Of a DNA stretch of 64,000 bases, positions 51,636 to 60,735 are shown one piece after another. The translations under genes and the position numbers were made by a program. Source of the DNA: Novosphingobium sp. KA1 (GTDB lineage Bacteria; Pseudomonadota; Alphaproteobacteria; Sphingomonadales; Sphingomonadaceae); NCBI RefSeq assembly GCF_017309955.1, contig NZ_CP021247.1, positions 1,885,001 through 1,949,000 of the forward strand, read 5' to 3'. Numbering within the stretch: the stretch's first letter is position 1; every line of letters starts with the position of its first letter. Below the pieces are notes generated by a model. That model made no database searches. It was given only the letters and a program-made list of their open reading frames with translations, and had not been told where the DNA came from.

Positions 51636-52895
51636 ATGGACCATTTTGACCTGAACAACGGCGAGCTTTTCGCCGAGAACGTGCCGCTGGCCGAAATCGC
51701 CCGCGAAGTCGGCACGCCCGTCTACGTCTATTCGCGCGCGACGCTGAGCCGCCATGCCCGGGTGTTCCGCGAGGCGCTGTCGGCGCTGCCCAGCGTGCAC
51801 ATCGCCTTTGCGGTCAAGTCCAACCCCAACCTTGCGGTGCTGCGCCTGCTGGCAAGCGAGGGCTACGGCGCCGACGTCGTGTCCGAAGGTGAGATGAACC
51901 GCGCGCTGGCCGCCGGTATCCCGGCGGCGGACGTGGTGTTCTCGGGCGTCGGCAAGACCCGCCGCGAACTGACCGCGGCGGTCAAGGCGGGGATCGGCCA
52001 GTTCAACCTCGAGAGCGAGGAAGAGGGCGTCGAGCTGGCCGCGATCGCCGCCGAACTGGGCCTTGTCGCCTCCTGTGCGCTCCGCGTGAACCCGGATGTC
52101 GACGCACGCACCCACGCCAAGATCTCGACCGGCAAGGCCGAGAACAAGTTCGGCGTCTCCTACGACCGCGCCGCCGGTATCTACGCCCGCCTTTCGGCGC
52201 TGCCGGGCCTCGACATGCGCGGCCTTGCCGTCCACATCGGCAGCCAGATTTCCGACCTCGAACCCTCGCGCCAGGCTTTCCTCAAGATGGGCGTGCTGAT
52301 GGAAGAGATCCGCGCGGGCGGCCACAAGGTCACCCACATGGACCTCGGCGGCGGTCTCGGCGTGCCCTACAAGGCGGGCGATGCGCTGCCCACCCCGGAG
52401 GACTACGGCGCCGTGGTGGCCTCGGTCGCCAGGGACTGGGGCGTCACCCTGATGTTCGAGCCGGGCCGTGTCATCACCGGCAATTCCGGTGTGCTGGTCA
52501 CGGAAGTCGTGCGCGTCAAGCAGGGCACGGCGAACCCCTTTGTGGTGGTCGATGCCGCCATGAACGACCTCGCCCGCCCCGCCATGTACGATGCCTGGCA
52601 TGATTTCCTGGCGGTGAAGCCCAATGGCCGGACCTTCACGGCGAACATCGTTGGCCCGATCTGCGAAAGCTCCGACACGTTCGCGATGGGCCGCGAGATC
52701 GACGAAGTCGCTGCCGGTGACCTCGCGGTGTTCCGTACCGCCGGGGCCTATGGTGCGACGATGGCCAACACCTACAACAGCCGCGCGCTGGTGCCCGAGG
52801 TGATGGTCGATGGCGACAAGTGGGCGGTCGTGGCCGAGCGTATCGAGCCCGCGACGATCCTTGCCGCCGAAACCGTGCCGGAGTGGCTGAAGTAA
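51636..52895 (+). CDS. lysA: Diaminopimelate decarboxylase
   Basis: This 419-residue PLP enzyme makes L-lysine from meso-diaminopimelate. The PLP lysine is K61 in FAVKSNPN. GGGLGVPY binds the phosphate, and CESSDTFA and the late GAYGATMANTYNSRA are typical of LysA. It is third in the argH-lptM-lysA run and complete. Confidence 0.95.
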   Translation: MDHFDLNNGELFAENVPLAEIAREVGTPVYVYSRATLSRHARVFREALSALPSVHIAFAVKSNPNLAVLRLLASEGYGADVVSEGEMNRALAAGIPAADVVFSGVGKTRRELTAAVKAGIGQFNLESEEEGVELAAIAAELGLVASCALRVNPDVDARTHAKISTGKAENKFGVSYDRAAGIYARLSALPGLDMRGLAVHIGSQISDLEPSRQAFLKMGVLMEEIRAGGHKVTHMDLGGGLGVPYKAGDALPTPEDYGAVVASVARDWGVTLMFEPGRVITGNSGVLVTEVVRVKQGTANPFVVVDAAMNDLARPAMYDAWHDFLAVKPNGRTFTANIVGPICESSDTFAMGREIDEVAAGDLAVFRTAGAYGATMANTYNSRALVPEVMVDGDKWAVVAERIEPATILAAETVPEWLK

Positions 52896-52939
52896 GGGAC
52901 TGTTTCGACAAGCGCACGGCGGTGCGATAGGGTCCGGTC

Positions 52940-53752
52940 ATGATCGACAGCCTGCCCCTGTTTCACCGCCTCTCCGCCCGCCCCGTCGTTGTCTTGGGCG
53001 AGGGGGAGGGCGCCGAGGCCAAGCGCCGGCTGGTCGAGCGGGCCGGGGCCGTGGTCTTTGCCGAACTGGAGAGCGGGATCGCCGCCGGCGCCCGCCTTGC
53101 CTTCATCGCCCACGAGGAGGATGCCCGCGCCGAGGCCGATGCGTCGCGGGCCCGTGCGGCGGGACTGCTGGTCAATGCCACGGATCGGCCCGCCTTGTGC
53201 GATTTTACGGTGCCCTCGGTGCTCGACCGATCGCCCTTGCTGGTCGCGATTGGCACCGGCGGTGCCTCGGCGGGGCTTGCCAAGCATGTCCGCTTGAGGC
53301 TCGAGGCCATTCTGCCGCCCTCGCTCGGTCATCTGGCGCGCGCGCTTCATGCCGGGCGCGGGCGCTTGCGGGCCCGGTTTCCCGATGCCGCGCAGCGTCG
53401 CCGGGTGCTGGATGAGGCCTTGCGAGCAGGGGGCGTGCTCGACCCGCTGGCGGCGGGCAGCGCAGATGCGGTCGAGGGCTGGCTGTCGGAGGAAGCGGCA
53501 GTGCGGCAGGGGGCGTGCGTGACCATTCGTCTGCGCAGCCAGGATCCCGATGATCTCACCCTGCGCGAGGCGCGCTGGCTGGGCGAGGCGGATGTGGTCT
53601 GGCATGATCCCGAAGTCGCTGCGGCGATACTGGACCGGGCCAGGGCTGATGCGGCTCGCGCTCCGGCGCCGGAGGACGGGAGTGCCGCGGCCAAGACTGC
53701 GGCGGGACTTACGGTTGTTCTTCGCGGACCTGCTGAATTTCGCGGCATCTGA
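52940..53752 (+). CDS. Siroheme synthase N-terminal-like (precorrin-2 dehydrogenase type)
   Basis: This 270-residue protein starts with the NAD-binding fold of CysG/Met8 (PVVVLGEGEGAEAKRRLVERAGA; NATDRPALCDFTVPSV), which oxidises precorrin-2 and loads iron to make siroheme. The usual GGGxVA loop reads GEGEGA. The C-terminal portion from about residue 170 is Ala/Arg-rich and does not contain a full uroporphyrinogen methyltransferase domain, so the methylation step must be encoded elsewhere. It probably supports sulfite or nitrite reductase. Confidence 0.8.
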   Translation: MIDSLPLFHRLSARPVVVLGEGEGAEAKRRLVERAGAVVFAELESGIAAGARLAFIAHEEDARAEADASRARAAGLLVNATDRPALCDFTVPSVLDRSPLLVAIGTGGASAGLAKHVRLRLEAILPPSLGHLARALHAGRGRLRARFPDAAQRRRVLDEALRAGGVLDPLAAGSADAVEGWLSEEAAVRQGACVTIRLRSQDPDDLTLREARWLGEADVVWHDPEVAAAILDRARADAARAPAPEDGSAAAKTAAGLTVVLRGPAEFRGI

Positions 53753-53928
53753 CTGGATTTACGCGGCCATTTGGTGATTATTTTGTCGGCGATTTGTTCG
53801 CCTGCAGTAGCGTAATATATTTCATTCCATTTGCGGTTTACAATTTCAAGGAATTAACTCACAAATTCAGTGGGTGTGCGGCACCTTTGACCAACAACGG
53901 CCGGGAGAATCGGCTGAAGGGGGACATC
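53753..53928. promoter_or_regulatory. AT-rich leader before the unassigned three-gene unit
   Basis: This 176-bp stretch is much more AT-rich than the rest of the chromosome here (for example 53773-53870). It contains no gene and precedes a small acidic ORF and two larger genes. It is likely the promoter of that unit and may reflect horizontal origin. An in-frame ATG at 53794 would extend the small ORF through it, but the residues do not look conserved. Confidence 0.45.
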
Positions 53929-54108
53929 TTGCAGCATAATGAAGTGCTATCTTCGTCTCTTCCGCAGATCGACTTGGCCCGGATCCCTGAGCTTGATCTT
54001 GCCACGGCCCTGTTCGGTGCGCAGGATGACTTGTCGGGCCCGCAATTGATCGACGACGACCGGGCGCATCTCCTCGCCTGTCTGTACGAGCTTCATACGA
54101 GGGGCTGA
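53929..54108 (+). CDS. Small acidic protein of unknown function
   Basis: From TTG 53929, with AAGGGGGA just upstream, the ORF gives 59 residues, rich in Leu and Asp (LPQIDLARIPELDLATALFG, then QDDLSGPQLIDDDRAHLLACLYELHTRG). It ends 3 bp before the next gene and is on the same strand, so they are surely co-transcribed. It could be a substrate, chaperone or partner peptide for the two proteins encoded after it. No family is recognised and the start is uncertain. Confidence 0.5.
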   Translation: MQHNEVLSSSLPQIDLARIPELDLATALFGAQDDLSGPQLIDDDRAHLLACLYELHTRG

Positions 54109-54111
54109 TCC

Positions 54112-55158
54112 ATGGCATGGTCCGCCCGCACCGACGGGCGCAGTGACCCGCGAATGCCCGGAATGACCGCGTTCGGAGCGGGCGCGGGCGACGATCTCTG
54201 GAACGAGGGGCAGCAGCACGTGTCCGTGCTGCTTTCGCACTGGCGCGGCGCGCCCGCCGTAGCCCTGTTGCTGGAGGATCTGTGCCGTTTCGGCGACGGG
54301 CATGCGCTTGAAGCGCTGCCTGCGCTGTCCTTGGCGTTCCGGGAAACGCCGGGGGGCAAAGGCACCGATTTCGACGCGGCGGTTGGCGATCTGGTACAGG
54401 CGTTGGTCGCCGGGCTTGCGGTCTGGCCGCTGGCGCAAGTGCCGCTGCGTCACAGCCATGCAGCCGCTGCCGGCTCGCTTGTTCTGGCTTCCTCCGGACG
54501 TGCCAGTCTGGCGCTGGCGGTGTGGGACGGCGATACCGGGCCTGACTTTGGACCTGACTCTGGCCCTGAATCTGGGGCTGGCATGTTGCGTGCGGCCGAG
54601 TTCGCGCCGGTCGAAAGCTGGCTGAGGGTCCTGCGCGGCAGCGCGCGGGCGGAGCGGATCGTCCGGCGGGCGCAAGGTGCTGGCGGCGGCATCTTGTCCG
54701 AGCCGCTGGTGCTCACGGCCGGCATGGTCGTGCCGCACTGCGGCCTACGCGAGGCGGTTCACGTGCAGGGTGCGCTTGTTGCGCTGCGGTTGCAGCGGGC
54801 GCTTGTCCGCGATGAGCCGGTGCAGGTCCGGGCGGTCGGTGACGGCGGCACGGTTCGGCGCACTGCGGCATGTGCCGAGCAGAGCCGCCTCGAACTGGCG
54901 ATGGCGGCCATCACCGCGATGGAACGGCGCGATGCGATACCGGCCTTGTCGCGCATCGCCGGGGGGAACGGGCCGAAGGCGCTGCGCTGGGCCGCCCTGA
55001 AGGCTGCGCTCGGGCTTGATACGCGGGCCGGGATGGTGCTGCTGGGCGCGCTGGCCTCCAGCGATGACGATGCGCTTTCGGTGCCTGCGCGGCGTCTCCA
55101 TGGCCAGTTGCTGGGCGAATGGCCCGAACTCGAAAGGGTGGCGCAGTGGCGCGGGTGA
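54112..55158 (+). CDS. Helical-repeat-like protein of unknown function
   Basis: This 348-residue protein is not recognised. The N-terminal half includes LSHWRGAPAVALLLEDLCRFGDGHALEALPAL, a Gly/Pro/Asp-rich repeat TGPDFGPDSGPESGAG at about 141-156, and an Arg-rich middle. The C-terminal part (LELAMAAITAMERRDAIPALSRIAGGNGPKALRWAALKAALGLD) has the helix-turn-helix rhythm of HEAT-like repeats, suggesting a binding scaffold. Its stop overlaps the next start (TGATG), so the two products are probably made in fixed ratio. Confidence 0.6.
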   Translation: MAWSARTDGRSDPRMPGMTAFGAGAGDDLWNEGQQHVSVLLSHWRGAPAVALLLEDLCRFGDGHALEALPALSLAFRETPGGKGTDFDAAVGDLVQALVAGLAVWPLAQVPLRHSHAAAAGSLVLASSGRASLALAVWDGDTGPDFGPDSGPESGAGMLRAAEFAPVESWLRVLRGSARAERIVRRAQGAGGGILSEPLVLTAGMVVPHCGLREAVHVQGALVALRLQRALVRDEPVQVRAVGDGGTVRRTAACAEQSRLELAMAAITAMERRDAIPALSRIAGGNGPKALRWAALKAALGLDTRAGMVLLGALASSDDDALSVPARRLHGQLLGEWPELERVAQWRG

Positions 55159-56087
55159 TGACGCGCCGAGATCCCGCCTCGGCAACGCTGGCCGAATGCG
55201 CGGAGGCGCTGGCTACCTGGGGTTTCGATCCGCACGAGGAGGAAAGCCTCGCCCACGCGGCCAGTTGGCTCCAGCGGCTGGGCAATGACCGGCAGTTCCT
55301 CGGCGATATGCTGATAGACATGCTGGATGGCCTCACTCCTGCTCCCGAAGGGGCGGATGCCCTGGCCGGCAGCGGGTCGCGCACGATCATGCTGGTTCCT
55401 CCCGGTCCCGGCCATTTCCTGATCCGCGCCCGGGTCTGGCTCCCGGCGCAGGACCGCCTGTTCCAGCGCAGCGGCGCGGCGGCCTGCGGATACGGGCAGG
55501 CGCACGACTTTGCCGGGGATGTCCTTACCCTGGGCTATTTCGGGCCTGGTTATCTCGGCGAGGACTACGAATACGAGGAGACCGTACCGGCAGGCTATCC
55601 GGGCGAGCGTGTGGCGCTGCGTTTTGTCGGCCGCGGATTGCTGGAGCAGGGGCGGCTGCTGCACTATCGCAGCCAGCGCGACGTGCAGCTACGCCATCCG
55701 CCCGAGGCTCTGTCGCTGTCCATCGATCTTGAGCACACCCATCCCGAGCAGAGCTGGCGCAGCCGGCACGATTTCGCGCTGGTCAGGGAGCGACAGGGTG
55801 GCGGCGTGTGCGGGCACGTCACAGGCCTGAACGGCCATGGGCCGAGCGAAAGCCTGTTGCGCATAGCCCTCGGCCTCGGGGCCGAGGGGGCAGAGGCGCT
55901 CGCGGCGCATTTCGGCAGGCACCATGGCAGCGAGCGGATGCGGCTGGTCGCCTGGCAGGCGCTTGCCGCGCAGGCAGGTGATGACGCCGCGCGTGACGCA
56001 GTCTGGCGGGCGGCGGAGCAATGCGGCAGCCGGTTGGTTGCGGGGGTTGCCGGCCGGAGGCGGGCCGCTCTGGATGTGGCCAGCTAA
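55158..56087 (+). CDS. Cupin-like protein of unknown function
   Basis: This 309-residue protein has an N-terminal helical region (LAECAEALATWGFDPHEEESLAHAASWLQRL) and a central stretch that reads like a double-stranded beta-helix: FLIRARVWLPAQD, GQAHDFAGDVLTLGYFGPGYLGEDYEYE, LLHYRSQRDVQLRHPPEALSLSID. The His-x-Asp and Glu residues in the second block, and later histidines, could bind metal as in cupins or 2-oxoglutarate oxygenases, but this is inference. A C-terminal helical segment follows. It works with the preceding gene (1-bp overlap). ATG 55158 is preferred to GTG 55155. Confidence 0.6.
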   Translation: MTRRDPASATLAECAEALATWGFDPHEEESLAHAASWLQRLGNDRQFLGDMLIDMLDGLTPAPEGADALAGSGSRTIMLVPPGPGHFLIRARVWLPAQDRLFQRSGAAACGYGQAHDFAGDVLTLGYFGPGYLGEDYEYEETVPAGYPGERVALRFVGRGLLEQGRLLHYRSQRDVQLRHPPEALSLSIDLEHTHPEQSWRSRHDFALVRERQGGGVCGHVTGLNGHGPSESLLRIALGLGAEGAEALAAHFGRHHGSERMRLVAWQALAAQAGDDAARDAVWRAAEQCGSRLVAGVAGRRRAALDVAS

Positions 56088-56196
56088 GGGGCAGGCGTTG
56101 CTCCGCCTTGAAAGAGGCCCGCTCTTCCTGCGGCTTCGCGCCTTGCTGGCGCAGCTTGCCGGGCAACCGTGGTAATACGCAATGTGTCCAGGCCGC

Positions 56197-56682
56197 CTAG
56201 AACATGCCTCCGGCCAGCGCGTCGATCGCGCCCTGGAGGATTACGGCGGCGGCGGCGGAATCGATGCGGGTTGCGCGCTTGGCGCGGCTCATGTCCTGTT
56301 CGATCAGCCCGCGTTCGGCGCCGCTGGTCGACCAGCGCTCGTCCCACAGCAGGATCGGCAGGCCGAGCACGGCAAGATTGCGGGCGTAGGCCCGGCTCGA
56401 CTGCGCGCGGGGGCCCGAAGAGCCGTCCATGTTGAGCGGCAGGCCGATGACGATGCCCTTGATCGACCGTTCGCGGATCAGTTCCTCGAGCAGGGCCTTG
56501 TCGGCGCCGAACTTGCCGCGCTTGATCGTCTTGCCGGGCGAGGCGAAGCGCCAGCCGGGATCGCAGAACGCGGTGCCGATGGTCTGGGTGCCGAGGTCGA
56601 GCCCCAGCAGCGCGCCGCCGGTTTCCGGCAGGGCATCGCGGTATTCGAGCGCGCCGGTGGTGATCACGGTGTCCTGGGTCAT
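56197..56682 (-). CDS. ruvX: Putative pre-16S rRNA nuclease / Holliday-junction-resolvase-like YqgF
   Basis: This 161-residue RNase H-fold protein has GLDLGTQTIGTA near residue 26 (first acid), GIVIGLPLNMDGSSGPRA near 81, WDERWSTSGAE near 116 and the last acid in RIDSAAAAVILQGAIDA. It trims the 5' end of 16S rRNA in E. coli and has been proposed as a Holliday-junction resolvase. ATG 56682 is chosen over an upstream in-frame ATG at 56724, because the added residues lie in the lepB spacer. It is last in the leftward pyrE-to-ruvX block. Confidence 0.92.
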   Translation of the reverse strand: MTQDTVITTGALEYRDALPETGGALLGLDLGTQTIGTAFCDPGWRFASPGKTIKRGKFGADKALLEELIRERSIKGIVIGLPLNMDGSSGPRAQSSRAYARNLAVLGLPILLWDERWSTSGAERGLIEQDMSRAKRATRIDSAAAAVILQGAIDALAGGMF

Positions 56683-56701
56683 CGCTTGGCTGCCTCTTCC
56701 G

Positions 56702-57640
56702 TTACTTCCAGGCCTTGGTCTCATCGACCGGCGGGCGCAGGCTGGTAAAGCTGCGGCCCTTGCGCAGGGCCTTCCACCAGGTCAGCGGGTTCCAGGTCTG
56801 GGTGCCGTCCAGCGAGAAAGTGATGAACTCGGCGCGGCCGCCGATATCGGTGACCGGTACCGGCCCGCCGAGGCCGCCGCTGGGCTGGCCGAACATGTCG
56901 GTCTCGAACGGCGCGCGGCTGTCGGCCGAACGGTCGCGGTCGTCGCCCATCAGGAAGACGTGGCCGGCAGGCACGGTGATCTCGTGGTAGTTGTCGAGTT
57001 CCTGGTCGATATAGTCGATGACGTCGAACTGGGCGCCGTTGGGCAGGGTCTCGCGGTAGGTCGGCAGCTCGTAGACTTCCTTGCCGCTGGGCAGGCGGGT
57101 GCGATAACGCTCGAAGCCGTCGTAGCAGTGGCCGGGTTCGGGATCGCCCTCGCAGCGTAGTGCATCGTCGGCGGGAATGCGCACCGGCGGTTCCATTTCG
57201 CGCGGCACGAACGTGCCGTTGAGGCGGATGCGGCCGTCGATCACGGCGATACGGTCACCGGGGCGGGCGACCACGCGCTTGATGAGGTCGGCCTTGCGGT
57301 TGCCCGGCACGACGATGACGATGTCGCCATATTCGGGGGTATGCTCGAACAGGTGCCAGGTGCCGCGCGGCAACAGGTGAAAGCTGATCGAGGACCAGTT
57401 CCAGCCATAGGGATACTTCGACACGACCAGCCGGTCACCGACCAGCAGGTTCGGCATCATCGAGATCGAGGGGATGTAGAACGGTTTGGCCAAGAGCGAA
57501 TGGAACGCCAGCACGCCCAGCAGCATCAGCGCGAGCCCGCGCAGCTCCTGGAACCAGTTGACCTTGTCCGGCTTGCGCCCGGCGGCGGCCGGATCGGCAG
57601 AGGGCTTGGGAGCCGGAGGCTTGGGGATGTCGTCGGCCAT
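56702..57640 (-). CDS. lepB: Signal peptidase I
   Basis: This 312-residue inner-membrane protease removes signal peptides from secreted proteins. A cytoplasmic Pro/Ala-rich start is followed by one membrane helix (LRGLALMLLGVLAFHSLL). The catalytic Ser is in IPSISMMPNL, the general-base Lys in IKRVVARPGD, and GDDRDRSADSR is box E. It is 20 bp upstream of ruvX on the same strand. Confidence 0.95.
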   Translation of the reverse strand: MADDIPKPPAPKPSADPAAAGRKPDKVNWFQELRGLALMLLGVLAFHSLLAKPFYIPSISMMPNLLVGDRLVVSKYPYGWNWSSISFHLLPRGTWHLFEHTPEYGDIVIVVPGNRKADLIKRVVARPGDRIAVIDGRIRLNGTFVPREMEPPVRIPADDALRCEGDPEPGHCYDGFERYRTRLPSGKEVYELPTYRETLPNGAQFDVIDYIDQELDNYHEITVPAGHVFLMGDDRDRSADSRAPFETDMFGQPSGGLGGPVPVTDIGGRAEFITFSLDGTQTWNPLTWWKALRKGRSFTSLRPPVDETKAWK

Positions 57641-57661
57641 GTCCAGGGCGCAAAACTCGTA

Positions 57662-58072
57662 TCAAGAGGTAGGGAGGGGGCGTGCTTCGATGATCACGAA
57701 GGCCTGGGCCCATGGGTGGTCGTCGGTGAGCGTGAGGTGAATGAAGGCCTCGTGACCGGCGGGAGTCATGGCATCGAGCCGGTCCTTCGCCCCGCCCGTC
57801 AGCGCCAGTGTCGGGGCGCCGGAAGGGGCATTGACGACGCCGATGTCCTTCATGAACACGCCCGCCTTGAAACCGGTGCCAACCGCCTTGGAGAACGCTT
57901 CCTTGGCTGCGAATCGCTTGGCCAGCGTGCCCGCCACGGTGTGCGGCCGGCGTGCCGCCTTGGCCTGCTCGGCCGCGGTGAAGACGCGTTGCAGGAAACG
58001 CTCGCCATAGCGGTCGAGCGAACTGCGGATCCGCTCGATGTTGCACAAGTCCGAGCCGAGGCCGATGATCAT
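57662..58072 (-). CDS. acpS: Holo-[acyl-carrier-protein] synthase
   Basis: This 136-residue enzyme transfers phosphopantetheine from CoA to acyl carrier protein. The Mg2+/CoA motifs are present: [12 protein letters not shown] at the start and [15 protein letters not shown] in the middle. Its ATG overlaps the pdxJ stop by 4 bp. The order pdxJ-acpS-lepB is common in alphaproteobacteria. Confidence 0.95.
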   Translation of the reverse strand: MIIGLGSDLCNIERIRSSLDRYGERFLQRVFTAAEQAKAARRPHTVAGTLAKRFAAKEAFSKAVGTGFKAGVFMKDIGVVNAPSGAPTLALTGGAKDRLDAMTPAGHEAFIHLTLTDDHPWAQAFVIIEARPLPTS

Positions 58073-58809
58073 CGCACTTCGTCCATCAGCATGCGCATCT
58101 TCTTCACGCTCGCGTCGAGCCCGGTGAAAATCGCTTCGCCGATCAGGTAATGGCCGATGTTGAGTTCGGCGAGTTGCGGGATCGCGGCGATCGGCTGGAC
58201 GTTTTCGTAAGTGAGACCATGGCCTGCATGCGGCTCGATGCCGTTCTTGGCGGCAAGCGCGGCCATGTCGACGATGCGGCGCAGTTCGGCCGCCACCTGT
58301 TCGCCTTGGGCATGGGCATATTCGCCGGTGTGGAACTCCACCACCGGGGCGCCGAGCTTCATCGCCGCCTCGATCTGGCGGGGCTCGGGGGCGATGAACA
58401 GACTGACGCGGATGCCCGCGTCCGCGAGCCGGGCGACGATCGGGGCGAGGCGGTTGTGCTGCCCCGCCGCGTCGAGCCCGCCCTCGGTCGTGCGTTCCTC
58501 ACGGCGCTCGGGCACGATGCAGGCCGCGTGCGGGCGGTGCCGCAGCGCGATGGCCAGCATCTCGTCGGTCGCCGCCATCTCGAGGTTGATCGGCAGCCCG
58601 GTGGCCGAGGCTACGCGTTCGAGATCCTCGTCGCGGATATGGCGGCGGTCCTCGCGCAAGTGCACGGTGATGCCGTCACCCCCCGCCTGCGCCACGATCT
58701 GTGCGGCGCGGGCCGGATCGGGATGCTCGCCGCCGCGCGCGTTGCGGATGGTGGCGACGTGGTCGATATTGACGCCGAGGCGCAGGCGGGAAGGTGTCAG
58801 GACGTTCAT
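58069..58809 (-). CDS. pdxJ: Pyridoxine 5'-phosphate synthase
   Basis: This 246-residue TIM-barrel enzyme makes pyridoxine phosphate from deoxyxylulose 5-phosphate and 3-amino-1-hydroxyacetone phosphate. [17 protein letters not shown] near the start, HLREDRRHI near residue 52, NLEMA, and [11 protein letters not shown] near the C-terminus are diagnostic. It overlaps acpS by 4 bp. Confidence 0.96.
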   Translation of the reverse strand: MNVLTPSRLRLGVNIDHVATIRNARGGEHPDPARAAQIVAQAGGDGITVHLREDRRHIRDEDLERVASATGLPINLEMAATDEMLAIALRHRPHAACIVPERREERTTEGGLDAAGQHNRLAPIVARLADAGIRVSLFIAPEPRQIEAAMKLGAPVVEFHTGEYAHAQGEQVAAELRRIVDMAALAAKNGIEPHAGHGLTYENVQPIAAIPQLAELNIGHYLIGEAIFTGLDASVKKMRMLMDEVR

Positions 58810-58863
58810 TCGCTTATCCGAGCTATTTGTCCGAATCCGGGGCTGGCCCCAGGGGGCAAGGCG

Positions 58864-59448
58864 TCAGGGCTTCGCGCGGCTGCCCGGCTTGACGGCAGGG
58901 GTGGCGGCCAGTTCCGGCGGCAGTTCGTCGGGCGCGTAAGTCGGGAAGTTCAGCGCGACGAGCGGGAAGAACGGCACGCCGAGATCGACCGAGCCGCCCG
59001 AACGGTCGACCAGCGAGGCGGCCGCGATCACTTCGCCGCCGGCTTCCTCGATCGCCTTGATGGCTTCGCGGCTGGAGAGGCCGGTGGTGACCACGTCCTC
59101 GACCATCAGCACTTTGTCGCCCGGCTCGAGGCTGAAGCCGCGGCGCAGTTCGAAAGTCCCGGTCGGACGCTCGACAAACATCGCGTCGACTTGCAGCGCG
59201 CGGCCCATTTCCTGGCCGATGATGACGCCGCCCATGGCCGGCGAGACGACCTTGTCGATGCTCTTGCGAATATCGTGGGGGAGTTTTGCAGCGATCGCCA
59301 CGGCGAGTCGCCCGGCCCGGTCGGGGTTCATCAGCACGCGCGCGCACTGCAGGTAGTGTGCGCTGTGACGGCCCGAGGAAAGCAGGAAATGCCCTTCAAG
59401 CAAGGCCTTGCTGGCGCGGAACTCGGCGAGGACTTCTTCTTCCTGCAT
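58864..59448 (-). CDS. pyrE: Orotate phosphoribosyltransferase
   Basis: This 194-residue enzyme makes OMP from orotate and PRPP. The PRPP-binding loop MVEDVVTTGLSSREA and HFLLSSGRHSAHYLQCA are visible. ATG 59448, 10 bases after AAGGA, is chosen over ATG 59478. It is the first gene of the leftward block and is divergent from the cytochrome oxidase operon. Confidence 0.95.
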   Translation of the reverse strand: MQEEEVLAEFRASKALLEGHFLLSSGRHSAHYLQCARVLMNPDRAGRLAVAIAAKLPHDIRKSIDKVVSPAMGGVIIGQEMGRALQVDAMFVERPTGTFELRRGFSLEPGDKVLMVEDVVTTGLSSREAIKAIEEAGGEVIAAASLVDRSGGSVDLGVPFFPLVALNFPTYAPDELPPELAATPAVKPGSRAKP

Positions 59449-59529
59449 TGGGGTGTAATCCTTTGGTGCAATTTGCAATGTTCGGGCACGTTATCGCGCC
59501 GGCATGGAGCGAAAATCCCCTAGAGGCGC

Positions 59530-59558
59530 TTGAGACAAGCGGCAAGGCCGCGTATAGC
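59530..59558 (+). promoter_or_regulatory. Candidate sigma-70-type promoter for the cox operon
   Basis: TTGAGA (59530-59535) and TATAGC (59553-59558) are separated by 17 bases and face rightward, about 110 bp before the coxB start. They lie in the pyrE/coxB divergent gap. The match is modest and no transcript data are available. Confidence 0.35.
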
Positions 59559-59666
59559 CCCATGAGAAGGGGGGCAAAAGCCTCCGCGACAGGGGTGCGC
59601 GTTTGGGAGGCGACTCACTGAGACGTGTCTCTTGCGCGAATAAGAAAACGGGAAAGCGCTATATCC

Positions 59667-60707
59667 ATGACAGTGGGCAAGACCGTTCGTAATTGGGGTG
59701 AGGCTGCAAGGGCCTTTGGATTGACAGTTTCCGCATTGGCGACCGTTTTCGGCGGCTCTGCGGCCGCGCGTGCGGCAGATGCTGCAGCGGGCACGGTGGC
59801 GGCCGGCTATACGCCGATGAAGCCGACCCCCGGCATCGGCATGCCGGTGCCGGGCGCCTTGGGGCTGCAGCAGCAGTTTTCGCCCACCGGCGAATACGGC
59901 GCCTGGATCCACCATGGATTGCTCTGGGTGATGGGCCTGATCTGCCTGTTCGTGCTGATCCTGCTGCTGATCATCGTCGTACGGTTCAATCGCCGTGCCA
60001 ATCCGGTGCCATCGAAGACCAGCCACAACACCGTTCTCGAAGTGGTGTGGACGCTGCTTCCGGTGCTGATCCTGGTGGGCATCGCGATTCCCTCGATCGA
60101 CCTCATCGCCAAGCAGTACAAGCCCGCGCCCAAGACCGCGCTGACCATCAAGGTCACCGGCAACCAGTGGTTCTGGACTTACGGCTACCCGGACAACGGT
60201 GATTTCGAAGTCGTCTCGAACATGCTGAACATTCCCGGCCAGCCGGTGATCAACAACGGCGTGCGCGAGGTCGGCTCGAAGCCCTGGGACGGCCCCTCGC
60301 ACCTCGAGGTCGACAACCGCATGGTCGTGCCGGTGGGCGAACCGATCCGCCTGCAGATTACCGCGGCCGACGTGATCCACTCGTTCGCCGTGCCCTCGCT
60401 GTGGTTCAAGCTTGACGCAGTTCCCGGCCGCATCAACGAGAAGGTCCTCGTGGTCGAGAAGCCGGGCGTCTATTACGGCCAGTGTTCCGAACTGTGCGGC
60501 GCCAAGCACGGCTACATGCCGATCGCGGTCGAGGCGCTGCCCCGCCCGCAGTACGACGCCTGGGTCCTGACCCACGCCGGCGGCGTGATCGACAGCCGGG
60601 TCAAGGCCGCACCGGCGGCTCCCGCTGCCAAGGCCGAACCGGCCGCAGCCGCCACGGCGGAAGCATCGCAGGCTCCCGCCGGCGATGCCGCCGCAGCTGC
60701 CGAATAA
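59667..60707 (+). CDS. coxB: Cytochrome c oxidase subunit II
   Basis: This 346-residue subunit takes electrons from cytochrome c through the CuA centre. After a signal peptide ending near AARAADA it has two membrane helices (WIHHGLLWVMGLICLFVLILL; LEVVWTLLPVLILVGIAI) and a periplasmic cupredoxin with GNQWFWTYGYPD and the CuA ligands in CSELCGAKHGYM. The C-terminus is an Ala/Glu/Pro-rich tail. ATG 59667 is chosen because a signal peptide follows directly; GTG 59625 is possible. Confidence 0.95.
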   Translation: MTVGKTVRNWGEAARAFGLTVSALATVFGGSAAARAADAAAGTVAAGYTPMKPTPGIGMPVPGALGLQQQFSPTGEYGAWIHHGLLWVMGLICLFVLILLLIIVVRFNRRANPVPSKTSHNTVLEVVWTLLPVLILVGIAIPSIDLIAKQYKPAPKTALTIKVTGNQWFWTYGYPDNGDFEVVSNMLNIPGQPVINNGVREVGSKPWDGPSHLEVDNRMVVPVGEPIRLQITAADVIHSFAVPSLWFKLDAVPGRINEKVLVVEKPGVYYGQCSELCGAKHGYMPIAVEALPRPQYDAWVLTHAGGVIDSRVKAAPAAPAAKAEPAAAATAEASQAPAGDAAAAAE

Positions 60708-60735
60708 GCGCGAATTGAAGGACAGGGCCTAGACC

